Source of the DNA: Scleromitrula shiraiana | Taxonomy: Eukaryota; Ascomycota; Leotiomycetes; Helotiales; Sclerotiniaceae | Direction of reading: 5' to 3' | Assembly: GCA_028455995.1 (NCBI GenBank) | Contig: JABELC010000005.1 | Coordinates: 1,550,001 to 1,614,000, forward strand | Length of the DNA stretch: 64,000 bases | Shown: positions 9,728 to 21,291 of the stretch, piece after piece | Numbering within the stretch: position 1 is the first letter of the stretch | How the letters are laid out: every line of letters begins with the position of its first letter | Position numbers and translations under genes: made by a program | Notes under the pieces: generated by a model | Seen by the model: the letters and a program-made list of their open reading frames with translations, nothing else | Database searches by the model: none | What the model was told of the DNA's origin: nothing

Positions 9728-12272
9728 TTCATTCACTCCCTCTGTTATTAGCAATTCATTTCAATCACAGAACAGTTTATATGATCCGGATTAAGGAATG
9801 CTCCGAGTCTCTAGATTCTCTACTCTATCTCACTCGAAATATCATCCATCAACAATTCTATCCATATCCAACGACGACTCCAATTCATGATATGATATAC
9901 TGAACATCCATCCCATTTATCGGCACATAGTAGGTAGGGTAGGCACTTTGTTATATATAGGATCAGAATCCCTATTCGGTTCTCACAATTTCAATATATA
10001 GATATTGTATCATTGAGACATCATATATCAATTTAATGTCCACTGAGCCACCTACATAGTAGTAGTTGGCGAAGCAATAAGTACGCGGATCTGTTCAACA
10101 ATGACAATGACAATCAAGTCAAGTGCTACTTGTCACTGTCAGGACGATCATTTGGACTTATAGTGAGGCTGATTCATGGGTAAATGATGATTCCAAGGTA
10201 TTTCCTCTGGTTCCAGAATCTATAATTCCAATATCGGGATGTATTCCTTCGGAAGCTTCAATTCGGTCAATCCACGTTTTCTACGAATATCCATCGCAGG
10301 ACAGGATTAACTTTTCGTAAATACATCTCACTCTTACTCCTTTTCTTTAGGTTCATTTGCTTCTAAATGCCGATTCCACAAGTGCGCATATAAACGTTTT
10401 CCGAAATAATTTGTTCTGAATTTCTGGATAAGATGTATATATTCATCTGAACAGTTCAGTCCCGTTATAGGATATTCACAGTACCTATATGAAGTTCATC
10501 GCAAAGTTATTATGTTTGTTAATACGCATTGCTCCTTTTTTTTGCATTATTTCCTTCAATGTTCTCCTATTCTGGATATTCCTTTCAATATGGCATCCCA
10601 ATACCAATACCAATACCCATCTCACGTCCAATCCAACCTTCCCAACTTCCATCCCCATCCCCATCCCCATCCCCATCACTATCCCTATCCACTCCCCCAA
10701 GATCCCAACCCAATCCGCTCCTCTCCTCCCGAAGCGGGCCTCTTACTGTATAGACACCACAACAATCCTAAGAAGAAGACTACAGTAGAATCCCAGGAAC
10801 CCGGGAGTCGAAACAAACTCTATTCTGCTTTGCTTTCCCGTGTGAAATGTGCACGTGTTTAATATAATGTAAGTAGTGGATGATGGTCCCGGGCGGGTGC
10901 TCAGGGCATATATAGTGTGCCCGTTCGCGTTTGTTTTGTACATTGTATAGGATAGCAAAGGATAGGGTAGCAAATCTCATATATATGATTATCTACCCAG
11001 TGACTTATTTAGATTGGGAAAATACAAGAGTGTTGGTTGGTATTTGTAATGTAATGTAATGTAATATAATATAATGTAATCATTCTTACGAGTCAAACAC
11101 ACCCAAAAAAACCCATCACGCCATCCAAACATACCGCCAAAATAAAATCTCAAAATCATCATGTACATTTCAATAACTTGAGATGGCTCGAAGCAGAGGA
11201 AGGGTATTTAAACTTTTCGCATGTTTATCCCCTTAACGTTAGATGTCCCGACTCCCGAGGTTTATTTAGGGATCTACTCGCTCGTAGTTGATTAGTTTGG
11301 TCTAAACTAGTCTAGACTACCTGCGTATACTAGAGTTCAGCCGAGCCAGTTATGAATAGTTAAAGGATACCGATGATGTTGGATTGTGATATATACGTAG
11401 ATTTATTCATTGATGTGAGGTTTGCATGAAAGTTTTCAAGATTCACATGTCTGATTGATCCAAATAATATATCCAAGTCTTCAGGCTCTCACATCATCAA
11501 GCAATCAGGGGGGGGTGAGGGGGGGAGAAGTAGATGTATACCAACCGATCTATGGCACATATTGACTCCAAACCCCCTAATTTCATATGTCTGTTACGCC
11601 AGAGCAATCCAAAACGAATCACGACTTGAATTAAGGAGGATATCGATGCTGAGTAGCTTATTGAACAAGCCACTTGTAGGGGCAAGAAAGTAAACACAGA
11701 ATAGAAAACGGCTTCGGTTACAGATATAGATATATATATAAATAGATATGTATGAAACTTTTCCATCCTATCCCTCAATATGCCCAAAAAATGATGATAT
11801 ATACCATTCATAAATTCCATTGCCATTATCACCCACCCAAATCCATCCAACCCAACAATTGCATGAAATATTTGAAACATAAAAGAAAAAAGCGTGTGAG
11901 ATCCAGCTCTTCCTTTTCCTCGGTTTCCCATCATTTCCCCAAAGCTAGGAGATATGAGATAAAAATAGAAACCAAAACCCGAAACCGAAACAAGAGAGGG
12001 AGTTAAAAAAAGGATAAAAATAGCCCTGTCCGTCCCATCCTGGGGTTCTCCATGAACGCCCTGCTCAGAAATAATAAAAATGGCTCGCTTTTAGAGGGAG
12101 CATCTGATGCCTCGCCGAAAAGTGTAAAAATATTGATGACGTTGATGTCGATGTAGAGAATGAGTTGTATCAACTGAGGAAGGGGAGTTCGATCACATGT
12201 TGTTGTACATGTGCATAGCGATTGTGAAATGTAAAGTTGTTGTCGTACGAACGAGAGGGGTAGATTCGGTGG

Positions 12273-12437
12273 TTAATGACCACATAGAGAACATCGACCT
12301 TCCTCGACAATGTAGCGCTCATGGGGACTTCTGGCACATCGCTGGTCGCAGTTGCCGTCCATAGTGGTCATGAAGTAGTGAGCACCTGGGTCGATACATG
12401 AGCTGTAGATGTGGTAGTTCCGTGTGTAGTCGCACAT
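12273..12437 (-). CDS. Small cysteine-containing protein, 54 residues
   Basis: Unrecognised small protein, too short for a standard open-frame cut-off. From the ATG at 12437 it reads MCDYTRNYHIYSSCIDPGAH, continues through CDQRCARSPHERYIVEEGRC and ends SLCGH. It has six Cys, and a CDQRC plus CSLC arrangement that could bind zinc. I believe similar short proteins starting MCDYT occur in other filamentous ascomycetes, but I cannot check. Upstream is a well-formed intron (12535-12466, GTACGT donor, TACTAAC branch point, TAG acceptor). Splicing it would open a longer 93-residue form from the ATG at 12624, adding a Ser/His-rich N-terminus. However a TATAAAA box ends only a few bases before that ATG, which suggests transcription starts downstream of it and that the intron lies in the 5' leader. 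No signal peptide is visible in either form. Confidence 0.6.
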   Translation of the reverse strand: MCDYTRNYHIYSSCIDPGAHYFMTTMDGNCDQRCARSPHERYIVEEGRCSLCGH

Positions 12438-12626
12438 ATTGGTTGGTCGTGATGGTGATATGAAGCTATTATTGTTAGTATGAGGTAAAGTTGAAGGGAA
12501 GGTGTATAAAATAGAGGGGGAAATATGGGACGTACTGAGGATGTCGAGGTTGATGAGAAGAATGTGAGGATCGAGTTGGAGATGTGATGGCGAACGACTG
12601 CGAACCCGAGTGTGCCTTCGACATGC

Positions 12627-12634
12627 CTTTTATA
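12627..12634 (-). promoter_or_regulatory. TATA box of the small cysteine-containing gene
   Basis: The minus strand reads CATATAAAAGG across 12636-12626, about 100 bp upstream of the 5' intron donor. Its position almost touching the ATG at 12624 argues that this ATG is upstream of the transcription start. Confidence 0.5.
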
Positions 12635-13203
12635 TGTTCAATGATAGAGGCTTCTTGGGGCTGAGATATATTGAATTAATGTTCGGATATTTCACCTTCA
12701 GCTTTCCTGCAGCACTGCTGAGAAAAGCAAGTTCCATATAAATGACCTTGTCGTAAAGATAGCTTATATGGAAAAGCCAAAGAATCTAGAGCTATAGCCA
12801 CCAAACGTCGAAAGGGTGTCAAATCCCAGAGACACGTCCAGTTAAATGAGATGTAGTCAACATGGCAAGTACAAGACTTGTTATAATGTAATGCAATATA
12901 GCTTTAATAGGTAATAGAGATGATATGTAAACGCAGAAGGTTTCGAGGAGATTTGCGTTGTGTTCAAGGAAAAATGAATAAAGAATAAATGAAAATGTAC
13001 AAATGTATACCTGTGATGAGAGCGAGGGGTAGATCCACCAGGAAGGAAACTCTGAGGAAAGGGCTCGGAATATAGATGGGTTCAGTTCACCATGCATTTG
13101 ATTCAAAAAGGGTCATACCATATAATCCATAACCATGGCGCGCCGCGGATCCAAACACCCATACCATTATGCCATACCATCATCACCTACCTATAATACC
13201 TAG

Positions 13204-13214
13204 CAGTAGTAGTG

Positions 13215-13247
<33 letters not shown>
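13204..13247. repeat. AGT trinucleotide microsatellite
   Basis: About 14 nearly pure AGT units, one interrupted by GGT. Confidence 0.9.
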
Positions 13248-13248
<1 letters not shown>

Positions 13249-13440
13249 AAAAAAAGTGAACTTATTTTTATAACAAATTCGAGCGAGAAGCGGCGTATGG
13301 TGGTGGTGCGTGCAAAGGACCGACCATCATGGATTTTCGGCACGAACAGAAGGAAGTTAGAAGTCGGAAGTTAAAAGTTAGAAGAAGGAAATTAAAAAGA
13401 GAGAGAAGGGAAAGCCCTTTCCTTTCCTTTCGCGCTTCGA

Positions 13441-13480
13441 CTATGGAGCTATGGAGCTATGGAGCTATGGAGTTATGGAG
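13441..13480. repeat. 8-bp tandem repeat CTATGGAG
   Basis: Five consecutive 8-bp units; four are CTATGGAG and the last is TTATGGAG. Confidence 0.9.
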
Positions 13481-13664
13481 CAAGTGGAGGATTTGGAAGA
13501 TTTGGAGCCCCCATTCGATGAATTTGTGGGAATTGTGTGAGCACAGATATATGGATGGAAATTTATTACTGTAGACAGGACCATGGTCCGTGAGGGGAGT
13601 GGAGTAGGTAGCGAACCTTCGAAGACACTTTTTTATTTCATTTCATTTTATTTTATTTTATTAT

Positions 13665-13832
<168 letters not shown>

Positions 13833-14822
13833 ATTTCTTTTTTTTCTTTGGCTCACCATTTTGCTTATTGATATTCGAGATTATTAACTTATTTGTTAGA
13901 TATTCGGATCTACCAATTTGGTATTTGCTTGGTGACTTGGTTGTTTTTTTTTTTTTTTTTTTTGGTGTGGTGTTAGGATGAAGGTTGATATTGTGATTGG
14001 GGAGGGTAGAAAAAAAAAATGTAGTACAAGGTCCGTGAGAAGCCCGGTCTTTTCTTTCATTCTCTCCCGTGAAGATTCCTTTTCTTCGGCAATTCCTTAA
14101 ATATTATTTCGAAGCCCTGGAGTCTGAGATCAATCATGTTCAAGGTATCGAATCTCGATTTGTCCTATCGGATTCGGAGCGGAATGAAATGTGTCATTGT
14201 ACAGATTGGGCTGGAGAGGGAAAAGAAAGGATAGTAATGGCCCCCACCGTGGATATACAAATTTCATACTATTGAAAATATATATTGTATTACATGGTTC
14301 ATCACGACATAGCTGGAGAAACCCGGGAAACTGTAGACATACTGTACTTGAAAGGAAAAAGGAATTCTACTAGAGACGGCGGGCGATCCTTCAAAGCATT
14401 TCCATCTATAATTACACGGACGTGAACGCTCAGATGTTTAGGTGAAGTCATTCCATGTTTGTCTTTGTACGCCAAAAATCTCGTAAATTCTTTTTATATT
14501 GGTGCCGTCCCTTGATCAATACTCTCTTTTCGTGCTCAGTGTATTTATTATACCTGTCCATACTTTCGTATCTACGAGTATATTTCATATTCCATATGTC
14601 TCAAATATATACCCATCGATACCAACGTTTGATGAACATAACATATTTGAGGACCAGGAAAAGGCGATTCATCCTTACCTACCCTCCCTATGTACAGCAC
14701 CTCCCGAAATCACTCAGTTTGAACATTAGGTCTGTGCACATTTCTGACATATGATCCGCCTCCCGTTCAACTCCTCCCAAGTGTCATAAATATTACATCT
14801 ACTCGGTCAAATTAAAATTGAA

Positions 14823-15431
14823 GCACTGGCACGCGCAAAATAAGCGAATCGCTCCAAAATCGACAATTTTATACAAAACACCTTTTGCGTCAATGTAAAT
14901 AAATCGATCAATTATTGATGGAATTATTTAGAATATTAATTTGAAATATGATGTATTTTTATGTTTAAGTACTAGTATTTATTATCAATAAATAAAGATT
15001 AAATAATGATTTTAAAATTCAATATCATACTAGTACTACTAGTATTAACTTGTTATTAAAAAATCGAAATTCAATACTCAGGCAAGTAAAAGAATATTCT
15101 GAACTTTTTAAGAACTTTAAAAATCTTAATAGTTTATTTAAATCAAGATTATATTACTAGTAGTAAATAATATTTTAATATAGTAATTATAAACTTAAAC
15201 ATAAATTATCATATATAAAAATTTAAAATAATTTTGATGATTTTTAAAAATCGAAATCTAGCAAGTTCAAGTTATATTATATTTTTTATATATTTTTAAT
15301 ATATATTACTAGTAGTATAATATTTTAATTAAAGCAATATTGATCGATTTATTTACGTCGACGCAAGAGGTGATTTGTATAAAATCGACGATTTTGAGAT
15401 TATTCGGCAATTTGCGCGTGCTACCGAGTGC
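14823..15431. mobile_element. AT-rich element with long terminal inverted repeats (MITE-like)
   Basis: The left end, 14823-14917, matches the reverse complement of the right end, 15334-15431, over nearly its whole length. Shared blocks include GCACGCGCAAA, ATTTTATACAAA and GTAAATAAATCGATCAAT. The ends are AGCACT and AGTGCT. The interior is extremely AT-rich and contains repeated ACTAGTA and TACTAGTAGTA palindromes; parts of it also pair in inverted orientation (TTTATGTTTAAGT on the left, ACTTAAACATAAA on the right). No transposase frame survives. This fits a nonautonomous TIR element, perhaps further degraded by repeat-induced point mutation. No clear target-site duplication was found. Confidence 0.75.
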
Positions 15432-16341
15432 TATAGCCGACCGGTATATATCCAGACACGACTTGGATTGATGTACATTTTCTAGACTTTCCCGTGACAT
15501 TTCCTGGCCCATAAATTGGATAGAATAGGAAATATACCTAGGTAAAGACATCAAATTACCGTTTCAACGAGGTCCAAGCTGGGCCCGGTTTCATATCATT
15601 GACACATTGGGTGTCAAAGCAAAGTGTCTAGGTATATACCCAGAAAGCTGTTGAAATTAGCTAGTATCCATCGTCTGATAGTTAGTTCCATGTCGTTTTC
15701 GAATGAAGAGTTGGCATTTCCTGCTAATCATTGGTCGATGAGTTGTATTACTATCCATACACACAAGATCTGCCCGTATATTCGGTCTCTTATTAGTCTT
15801 TGAGTTGGTGATGTGGATAAATCTTGATCCTTAAGTTCGGCGATGCCGAAAATGGAGACGTCCCGTCTAGGTGATTGAAGAAGCAAGCATACATTCATGT
15901 AGATCAACCAATTTCAAGGGCCAAAAAAAAGAAAAGAAGGGCTCTTTTTGTCGACCAATTCGTATTTATGATAGTGAGATGATCACTTATGATTTTTCAA
16001 ATGCCGAAAGCTTATTCTCATGATTTACAGGACTGTCAGTAAGTGAAGAGTTAAATGGTTGAATTATTATATGTAGAAGTTGTGATGAAAATGTAACAAT
16101 TAATACTTCATATATTTCGTACCCATCCCAGTATTGCAAGTAGCCCCACCGTTCCTTCCCCTTGCCCAAAGTGTGGATTTGAAAGTATGCCCCACAAGTT
16201 TAGATTTCCTTGGAGTTTGGATCTCGGTATGTCAACTCATCGTTGTAAGATCAGACCAAGGAATTTAATCCAGCCATCCCTCACTCAAACACTTCCCACT
16301 CAGGCATCTATCCCTTCATCATGCCGAACAAGTAAATCGAA
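15432..16341. other. Intergenic region before the CFEM gene
   Basis: About 900 bp with only short, unrecognised frames on both strands. The right part is the 3' flank of the CFEM gene. Nothing else is evident. Confidence 0.55.
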
Positions 16342-17024
16342 TCACAACAAGGCAGCCACTGCGGCCAATCCACCGACTAATCCGGCACCAATTCCGCCGG
16401 CTGCTTTTTGAGATCCTCCCGAGGTTCCTGTGGCAGATGCAGATGCGGATGATGATGCTGATGAACCAGTAGCACTGCCCGCAGCAACCGAAGACGAGCT
16501 TCCACTTGCACTCGACGAACTCCCCGTTGTAACAGGAGCATTTGCACCCGAGCTGGTCGATGTTCCAGCAGCAGTCGAGCTACCAGATGTGGCCAAAGAG
16601 CATGAAACCGCCGATGGCAAATTCGTAACCCCGGATACCCTGCACAAATTCTGAGCATATGTCACCGCGGCTGCTTGATCTGCCGCATCGCATTTATCGG
16701 CTAAACAACAGGCGATTCCACTGAGGAAGGTAGAGCTTGAACAAATGCAGGCGATGTCGACGCTGTTACATCCTCCGATTGAGGATCCTGAGGTGAAGGT
16801 TGTTACACATGATTGCTGTATCAGTTTTGTTTGATTAGTATATCATTTTGTGATACAACAGGGAGTGGAAGAATGAGAGGCTCCAGAGAAGAAGTTTGTG
16901 TGACGTGGGAAGGAGTGATGGATATCAGTATATTCAAACTTACTGCACATGTGGGGAGTCCATTTTGTGCTGTGGTGATACCTGCAAGCACCGCAATTGT
17001 TGCGATAACGAAATTGGTCTTCAT
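16342..17024 (-). CDS. CFEM-domain GPI-anchored protein
   Basis: Secreted cell-surface protein with one CFEM domain, a fungal eight-cysteine fold that in some members binds heme. Exons are 17024-16944 and 16815-16342, giving 184 residues. Residues 1-20 (MKTNFVIATIAVLAGITTAQ) are a signal peptide. The CFEM domain covers about 21-93: LPTCAQSC, then C, then the conserved Asp in NSVDIACIC, then ACC, KC and LC. There are nine cysteines instead of eight because of the extra one in ACC. Residues about 100-165 are a Ser/Ala/Gly/Thr-rich linker, and the C-terminus (GGIGAGLVGGLAAVAALL) is a hydrophobic GPI-attachment tail. Signal peptide, CFEM, linker and tail is the classic domain order. In plant pathogens such proteins can affect virulence; nothing here tests that. 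Confidence 0.93.
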
Positions 17025-17575
17025 ATTTTTGATATTGAGGGGGGAACACAAAGAAGTTGGAATGAAAAGGTAGAATAGTGAGTGATACAAAATTTGAAAA
17101 ATCTCAATTGAATTGAATCTAAATAGATCAATGATAAGTTTGAAAATATCTAATAAATACTAACAAGTAGTTGGTAAGTATTTCGATGGGAACTATTGAC
17201 TTGGTTAAATAAAGGAACCTCGGAGCCACCATAAAATATGGTGGTTACTCCAGGCCATTTTAAGATTCACCTTACTACATACATACACTTGCATCCATCC
17301 TGTTTAACATGATAGGTTCAATTCAATCAATAATCTCTTGATAGTTTACAAGTAGCTAAATAGTGGTGCACCTAAAATACTATTTCAAGATAGCTACACT
17401 TACATAGTACATAGTAAGTACTACTTGAGTCAGGTAGGTCGCTAGGATCTCTTATTATTTCATCTCTTCTTTTCCATATGTCTATTCCTCCTTGCGTTCA
17501 CATTTCAGATTTGAGGTTTTTTATCCCAAACATTATAATAAGACTTTATCACATCTTTTCTTCTGTTGGTGTTGG

Positions 17576-17648
<73 letters not shown>

Positions 17649-18136
17649 ATTATTAATGATGATCCTGCTGTTATGATTGTTGTTGTTTTATGTCCAAGTG
17701 TTTCATGGCAATGAGGTTTTATATGTTCTAAGGGTTCAAACTTATATCCATGCCCATGTTGTTGCCACATCCCTCCTCCCCCGCACTATCTAGTAGATCT
17801 ATAGATTATACCGGTCAGCTTATTGGTTCATTCACTTTAGCCGAGGTGACTAATAACCAATAAGTAATCAATCATGCCAATTCTAAGTAACCTACTTTAG
17901 GAAAGTCGCCTTACTATTGTAAAGTTAGAATGTAACTCTAGAAATAATCAATTACAGTCAGAATCCTTTCTTGAAACGTCAACGACAAACGGTTTTGAAA
18001 TTGCAACATATCGTAATGGATAATGAGATACTCATGATCGAGTAAGGTGGAAGAAGGGCAAATCGTTGCTCATCAACAATATCGTTTGGTAGCTACGGAA
18101 ACATTATAACAAAGGAGAATTGCCCAGGCCGTCGAG
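17025..18136. other. Divergent intergenic region between the CFEM and MFS genes
   Basis: About 1.1 kb between two outward-facing start codons. It contains the GTT microsatellite at 17576-17648 and otherwise no recognisable feature. Confidence 0.55.
17576..17648. repeat. GTT trinucleotide microsatellite
   Basis: About 24 uninterrupted GTT units in the promoter interval between the CFEM and MFS genes. Translations as poly-Val or poly-Thr are artefacts of the repeat. Confidence 0.95.
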
Positions 18137-20269
18137 ATGGGGATGTTAATTTTGGAGGCTCGCATGGAACATGTACCAGGTAAGCCCTTCTGTCTCCAAC
18201 ACAATTTTTACAGCTCTAATCTATTGATATAGGAACAACTAGATATTTCGATGATCCTGAAAGACCTCGGATTGTATCTGCTGCTTCTGTGGGACTAAAA
18301 TGCGATACGACTGGACCCGATCCCATCATACTTGTACCTCAACCTAGCGACGACCCCAATGATCCTCTGGTATGTTTTCATATAGGGCTGGGAGATGTTT
18401 TCTTACAAGATATATAGAATTGGCCAATATGGAAACGAGATGTTATACTACTCGTCCTCTCCCTTCTTTCCATTTTCGCAACATGTTTGGGCCCGATCCT
18501 CGCAGCGAATACCTTAACCCTCTCCCTATATTTCGAATTACCGTTCACTGAGATTGCGATTCTAACAGGATATTACCTTTTGGGTGTTGGATTTGCAGGA
18601 ATCTTCTATATACCTTCGGCTAGAATATGGGGCAAGAGACATGAGTTTCTTATTGGAACCATAGTGTTGATATTCTCGAGTGTTTGGGGAGGTGCCTCTA
18701 CCTCATATCGGAGTCTACTCTGGGCGCGAATATTTCAAGGAATTGGAACAGCTCCGTTTGAAGCATTAGTGAATGCTACTGTCGGTGACTTATATTTCGT
18801 TCATGTGAGTATCCGCATCCCAAGACATCTACTCTGCAGCTTATTTATGTTGATACATAGGAACGTGGTAAACGCATGGCTCTTACTAATCTTGCCGTCT
18901 TCGGAGGGAGTTTCTTCACACCAATTCTAGTCGGAAAAATTACCCATACAATTGGTTGGCCATGGTCATTTTATTTCGTCGCCATATTCACTGGTGTTTG
19001 TTTACCACTCGTCATATTTTTTGTTCCGGAAACCGCATATGTTCGAGCCAATCACCTTAACACCGATTTAGCATCTACTGATGATGTTCATCTATTCAAT
19101 CTCAAACCCGGCCATGAATTGGAGCAAGTACTTCGTGGACCTAGAACAATCGAAACTACCATCACTTCTAATTACTCCAATGGAAATCAATCCCCCAAGC
19201 AATCCAGCAAGCGAAGCGGCAACCGTAGTCCCCATAATAATGGCAACTGCAGCCAAGTACCTAAGCTTTCGAGCTACAATACCACACTCCTTCCCTTTAG
19301 CGGCCGATACTCCCAAGAAAGTTTCTGGAAACTCCTCCTCAGACCCTTTCCCCTTTTCTTCCAACCTGCCATCTTATGGGCCTGTCTTATCCAAGGAACT
19401 TTAATCGGATGGACCGTCTTCATAGGTATAATACTTGCCGCCATTTTCCTGGGTCCTCCTCTCTTCTGGGATGAAGTAAAAACAGGATACGCGTATACTG
19501 GTGCTTTTGTCGGTGCTATACTTGGATTTGTAGTCGCTGGTATTCTTGCGGATTGGAGCGCGAAATATATGACTAGAAAGAATAGAGGCATTTACGAACC
19601 TGAGTTTAGAATTGTACTTGTAATACCGCAGTTGGTGTTTGGATGTGCGGGTCTCTTTGGTTTCGGAATTACAGCCAGTAGGCCAGTAGATTTTGGCTGG
19701 TTTTGGCCTGTTTTCTTCTTTGCTTTGGAGGTTATGGGAATGGTTATTGGAGCTGTGGCTAGGTATTTCTTACTTCTTTCCGTGTACTTGTGATTTTACT
19801 AATGATTGGTTTTAGTGCATTATACATAGTTGACGCGCATAGTTCGTATTCCTTTGCTCCTAAATGTCTAATCCTCTATCAATCCATACTAACTGCCAGC
19901 GAAATTTCAATAGGAGACATAGCGATCGAAGCCTTCACCTGTCTTCTAATCTTCAAAAATTTCTTCAGTTTCGGTCTCACATGGAGCGCTTATGGATGGC
20001 TTATTGATAGGGGCGTTTATGATACTTTTATGATTATTTCTAGTATTCAGGTTGTGGTTTGTTTATTGAGTGTGCCGATGTGTAAGTTTTCTTCTCTTGT
20101 TTCTGATTTTTCCTGGAAGGAATACTATATACTATACACAATGGATGGATGGATGGATGGATGAACGAAAAAAATATACTAACAACGATAACAAATAGAC
20201 ATCTTCGGCAAGAGAAACAGGGCTTTCTTCCATAAATATGATATTCTGGACATATTAAGGTTGAGATAG
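18137..20269 (+). CDS. MFS transporter (drug/polyamine:H+ antiporter-like)
   Basis: Twelve-helix major facilitator of the fungal DHA1/HOL1-like type; the substrate cannot be told from sequence. Seven exons: 18137-18179, 18233-18369, 18418-18804, 18861-19762, 19816-19841, 19914-20081 and 20199-20269, giving 577 residues. The entry motif NWPIWKRD is followed by TM1 and a degenerate motif A at SARIWGKRHEF. Motif C-like sequence lies at NLAVFGGSFFTPILVGKI. Between the two halves is a long Ser/Asn-rich cytosolic loop (TITSNYSNGNQSPKQSSKRS and on). Exon 5 is only 26 bases: splicing 19842-19913 (branch point TACTAAC) restores the family sequence DAHRDIAIEAFTCLL. The C-terminus YIFGKRNRAFFHKYD is also typical of the family. 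Confidence 0.92.
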
Positions 20270-20727
20270 AATATCTCGAGGGAGTAAAACCGGAAGAGAG
20301 TAATACACTGTAGTCTGGGGATTTTTCACAAATAGTTTACAATCTCAACTTCCTTTGGCTTGCGATTATTGCTATCGATGTATTGCATATACTCTATATA
20401 CTTCCATTGAGTTCAATTTATAGAACTAAGATAAGATGCTTGCTGTATTGTGTATGATGCAAATATACATACATGAATCACCTCATTTTGAATCCTCTCC
20501 CTCCTACTCACTCACTCGTACTAGATACATCAAATACACATATACAACACCGAATAATATCCTCAAAATAAAAAAAAAAATAAAAAAGTAATTTATCGAC
20601 CAATCAACCATTCACCTAAACTCACCCATCACCTAAACTCCACCCAACAACAACATAACCCCAAACATCCCCACTCCACCCATCAAACAAACAAACAATC
20701 ACGTGTATCACAAGTGATATGAATAAA
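20270..20727. other. Intergenic region between the MFS gene and tRNA-Arg
   Basis: About 460 bp of AT-rich DNA with an A-rich run near 20570-20590. It presumably includes the MFS 3' untranslated region. Confidence 0.6.
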
Positions 20728-20810
20728 GGCCTACTGGCCCAATGGCTAAGGCGTCTGACTTCGAGTACGAAATCATCAGAAGATTGCAGGTTCGATCCCT
20801 GCGTGGGTCA
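20728..20810 (+). tRNA. tRNA-Arg (anticodon TCG), with intron
   Basis: The acceptor stem pairs GGCCTAC (20728-20734) with GTGGGTC (20803-20809), with G-U pairs; base 20810 is the discriminator A. The D arm carries AATGGCTAA. The anticodon stem TCTGA pairs with TCAGA (20776-20780), and the T arm is GCAGG-TTCGATC-CCTGC. The anticodon TCG is at 20761-20763. A 10-base intron (20765-20774) sits one base 3' of the anticodon, the canonical eukaryotic tRNA intron position. Mature length is 73. A T-rich run downstream, near 20880, is far for a Pol III terminator. Confidence 0.93.
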
Positions 20811-21291
20811 ATCAATCAATCAATTTATTTATTTATTTATTTATATATGTTGTGGGAGTTGATGTTTTTTTGATGATGTCTTTTTTTTTTTTAATGTTTC
20901 GAGGGGGAGGGAGGAAATAGAGAGAACAGGGTGGAAGGTTTAGTTACTGGTTGTGGTGGTGTGTGGGGTAATTATTGATTAGGTTTTTTTTTCTTATAGT
21001 ATATATACATTCGATATGATCGGATGTCAATTGATGAAGTATCAACAAGAGAGTGATAAAAAGTATATTGGACTCAAACACAATGATCAGTTATCCCATC
21101 ACAGGTATTTCTCAAGATATCATGAAAAAATTATTGGGAGAAGAGTAATCGATTTGTATTTTTATCCCTCTATCCACATTCCGTCCCAATCATAAATGAT
21201 CAACCAGTCAATCTCTAGACCGATCATGCAAACCATAAAATCAACGGACTATCCGCCATCCACCCTCCCTGATTTAAATTCATAACATAAC
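20811..21291. other. Intergenic region between tRNA-Arg and the aminopeptidase gene
   Basis: About 480 bp with ATTT-type short repeats, T runs near 20866 and 20880, and the aminopeptidase 3' flank. No gene seen. Confidence 0.6.

Larger units (their letters stand above)
8430..12272. other. Long gene-poor region
   Basis: No recognisable gene in about 3.8 kb. It contains a TACA microsatellite (9090-9119), a perfect 25-bp tandem duplication (9678-9727), CCATCC-rich sequence near 10650-10680 and a TAATG-rich stretch near 11045-11085. A 91-codon frame from the ATG at 10590 encodes Gln/Tyr- and His/Pro-rich low-complexity sequence and is not convincing. The right end should contain the 3' untranslated region of the small gene at 12273. 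Confidence 0.5.

Noticed and set aside
10590..10862. 91-codon frame starting MASQYQYQYPSH
   Set aside because: Starts with a good-looking ATG context but encodes Gln/Tyr and His/Pro runs from simple repeats, overlaps other open frames in all phases and has no linked exon or recognisable family.
17478..17770. Poly-Val (plus) and poly-Thr (minus) frames
   Set aside because: Both are readings of the GTT microsatellite.
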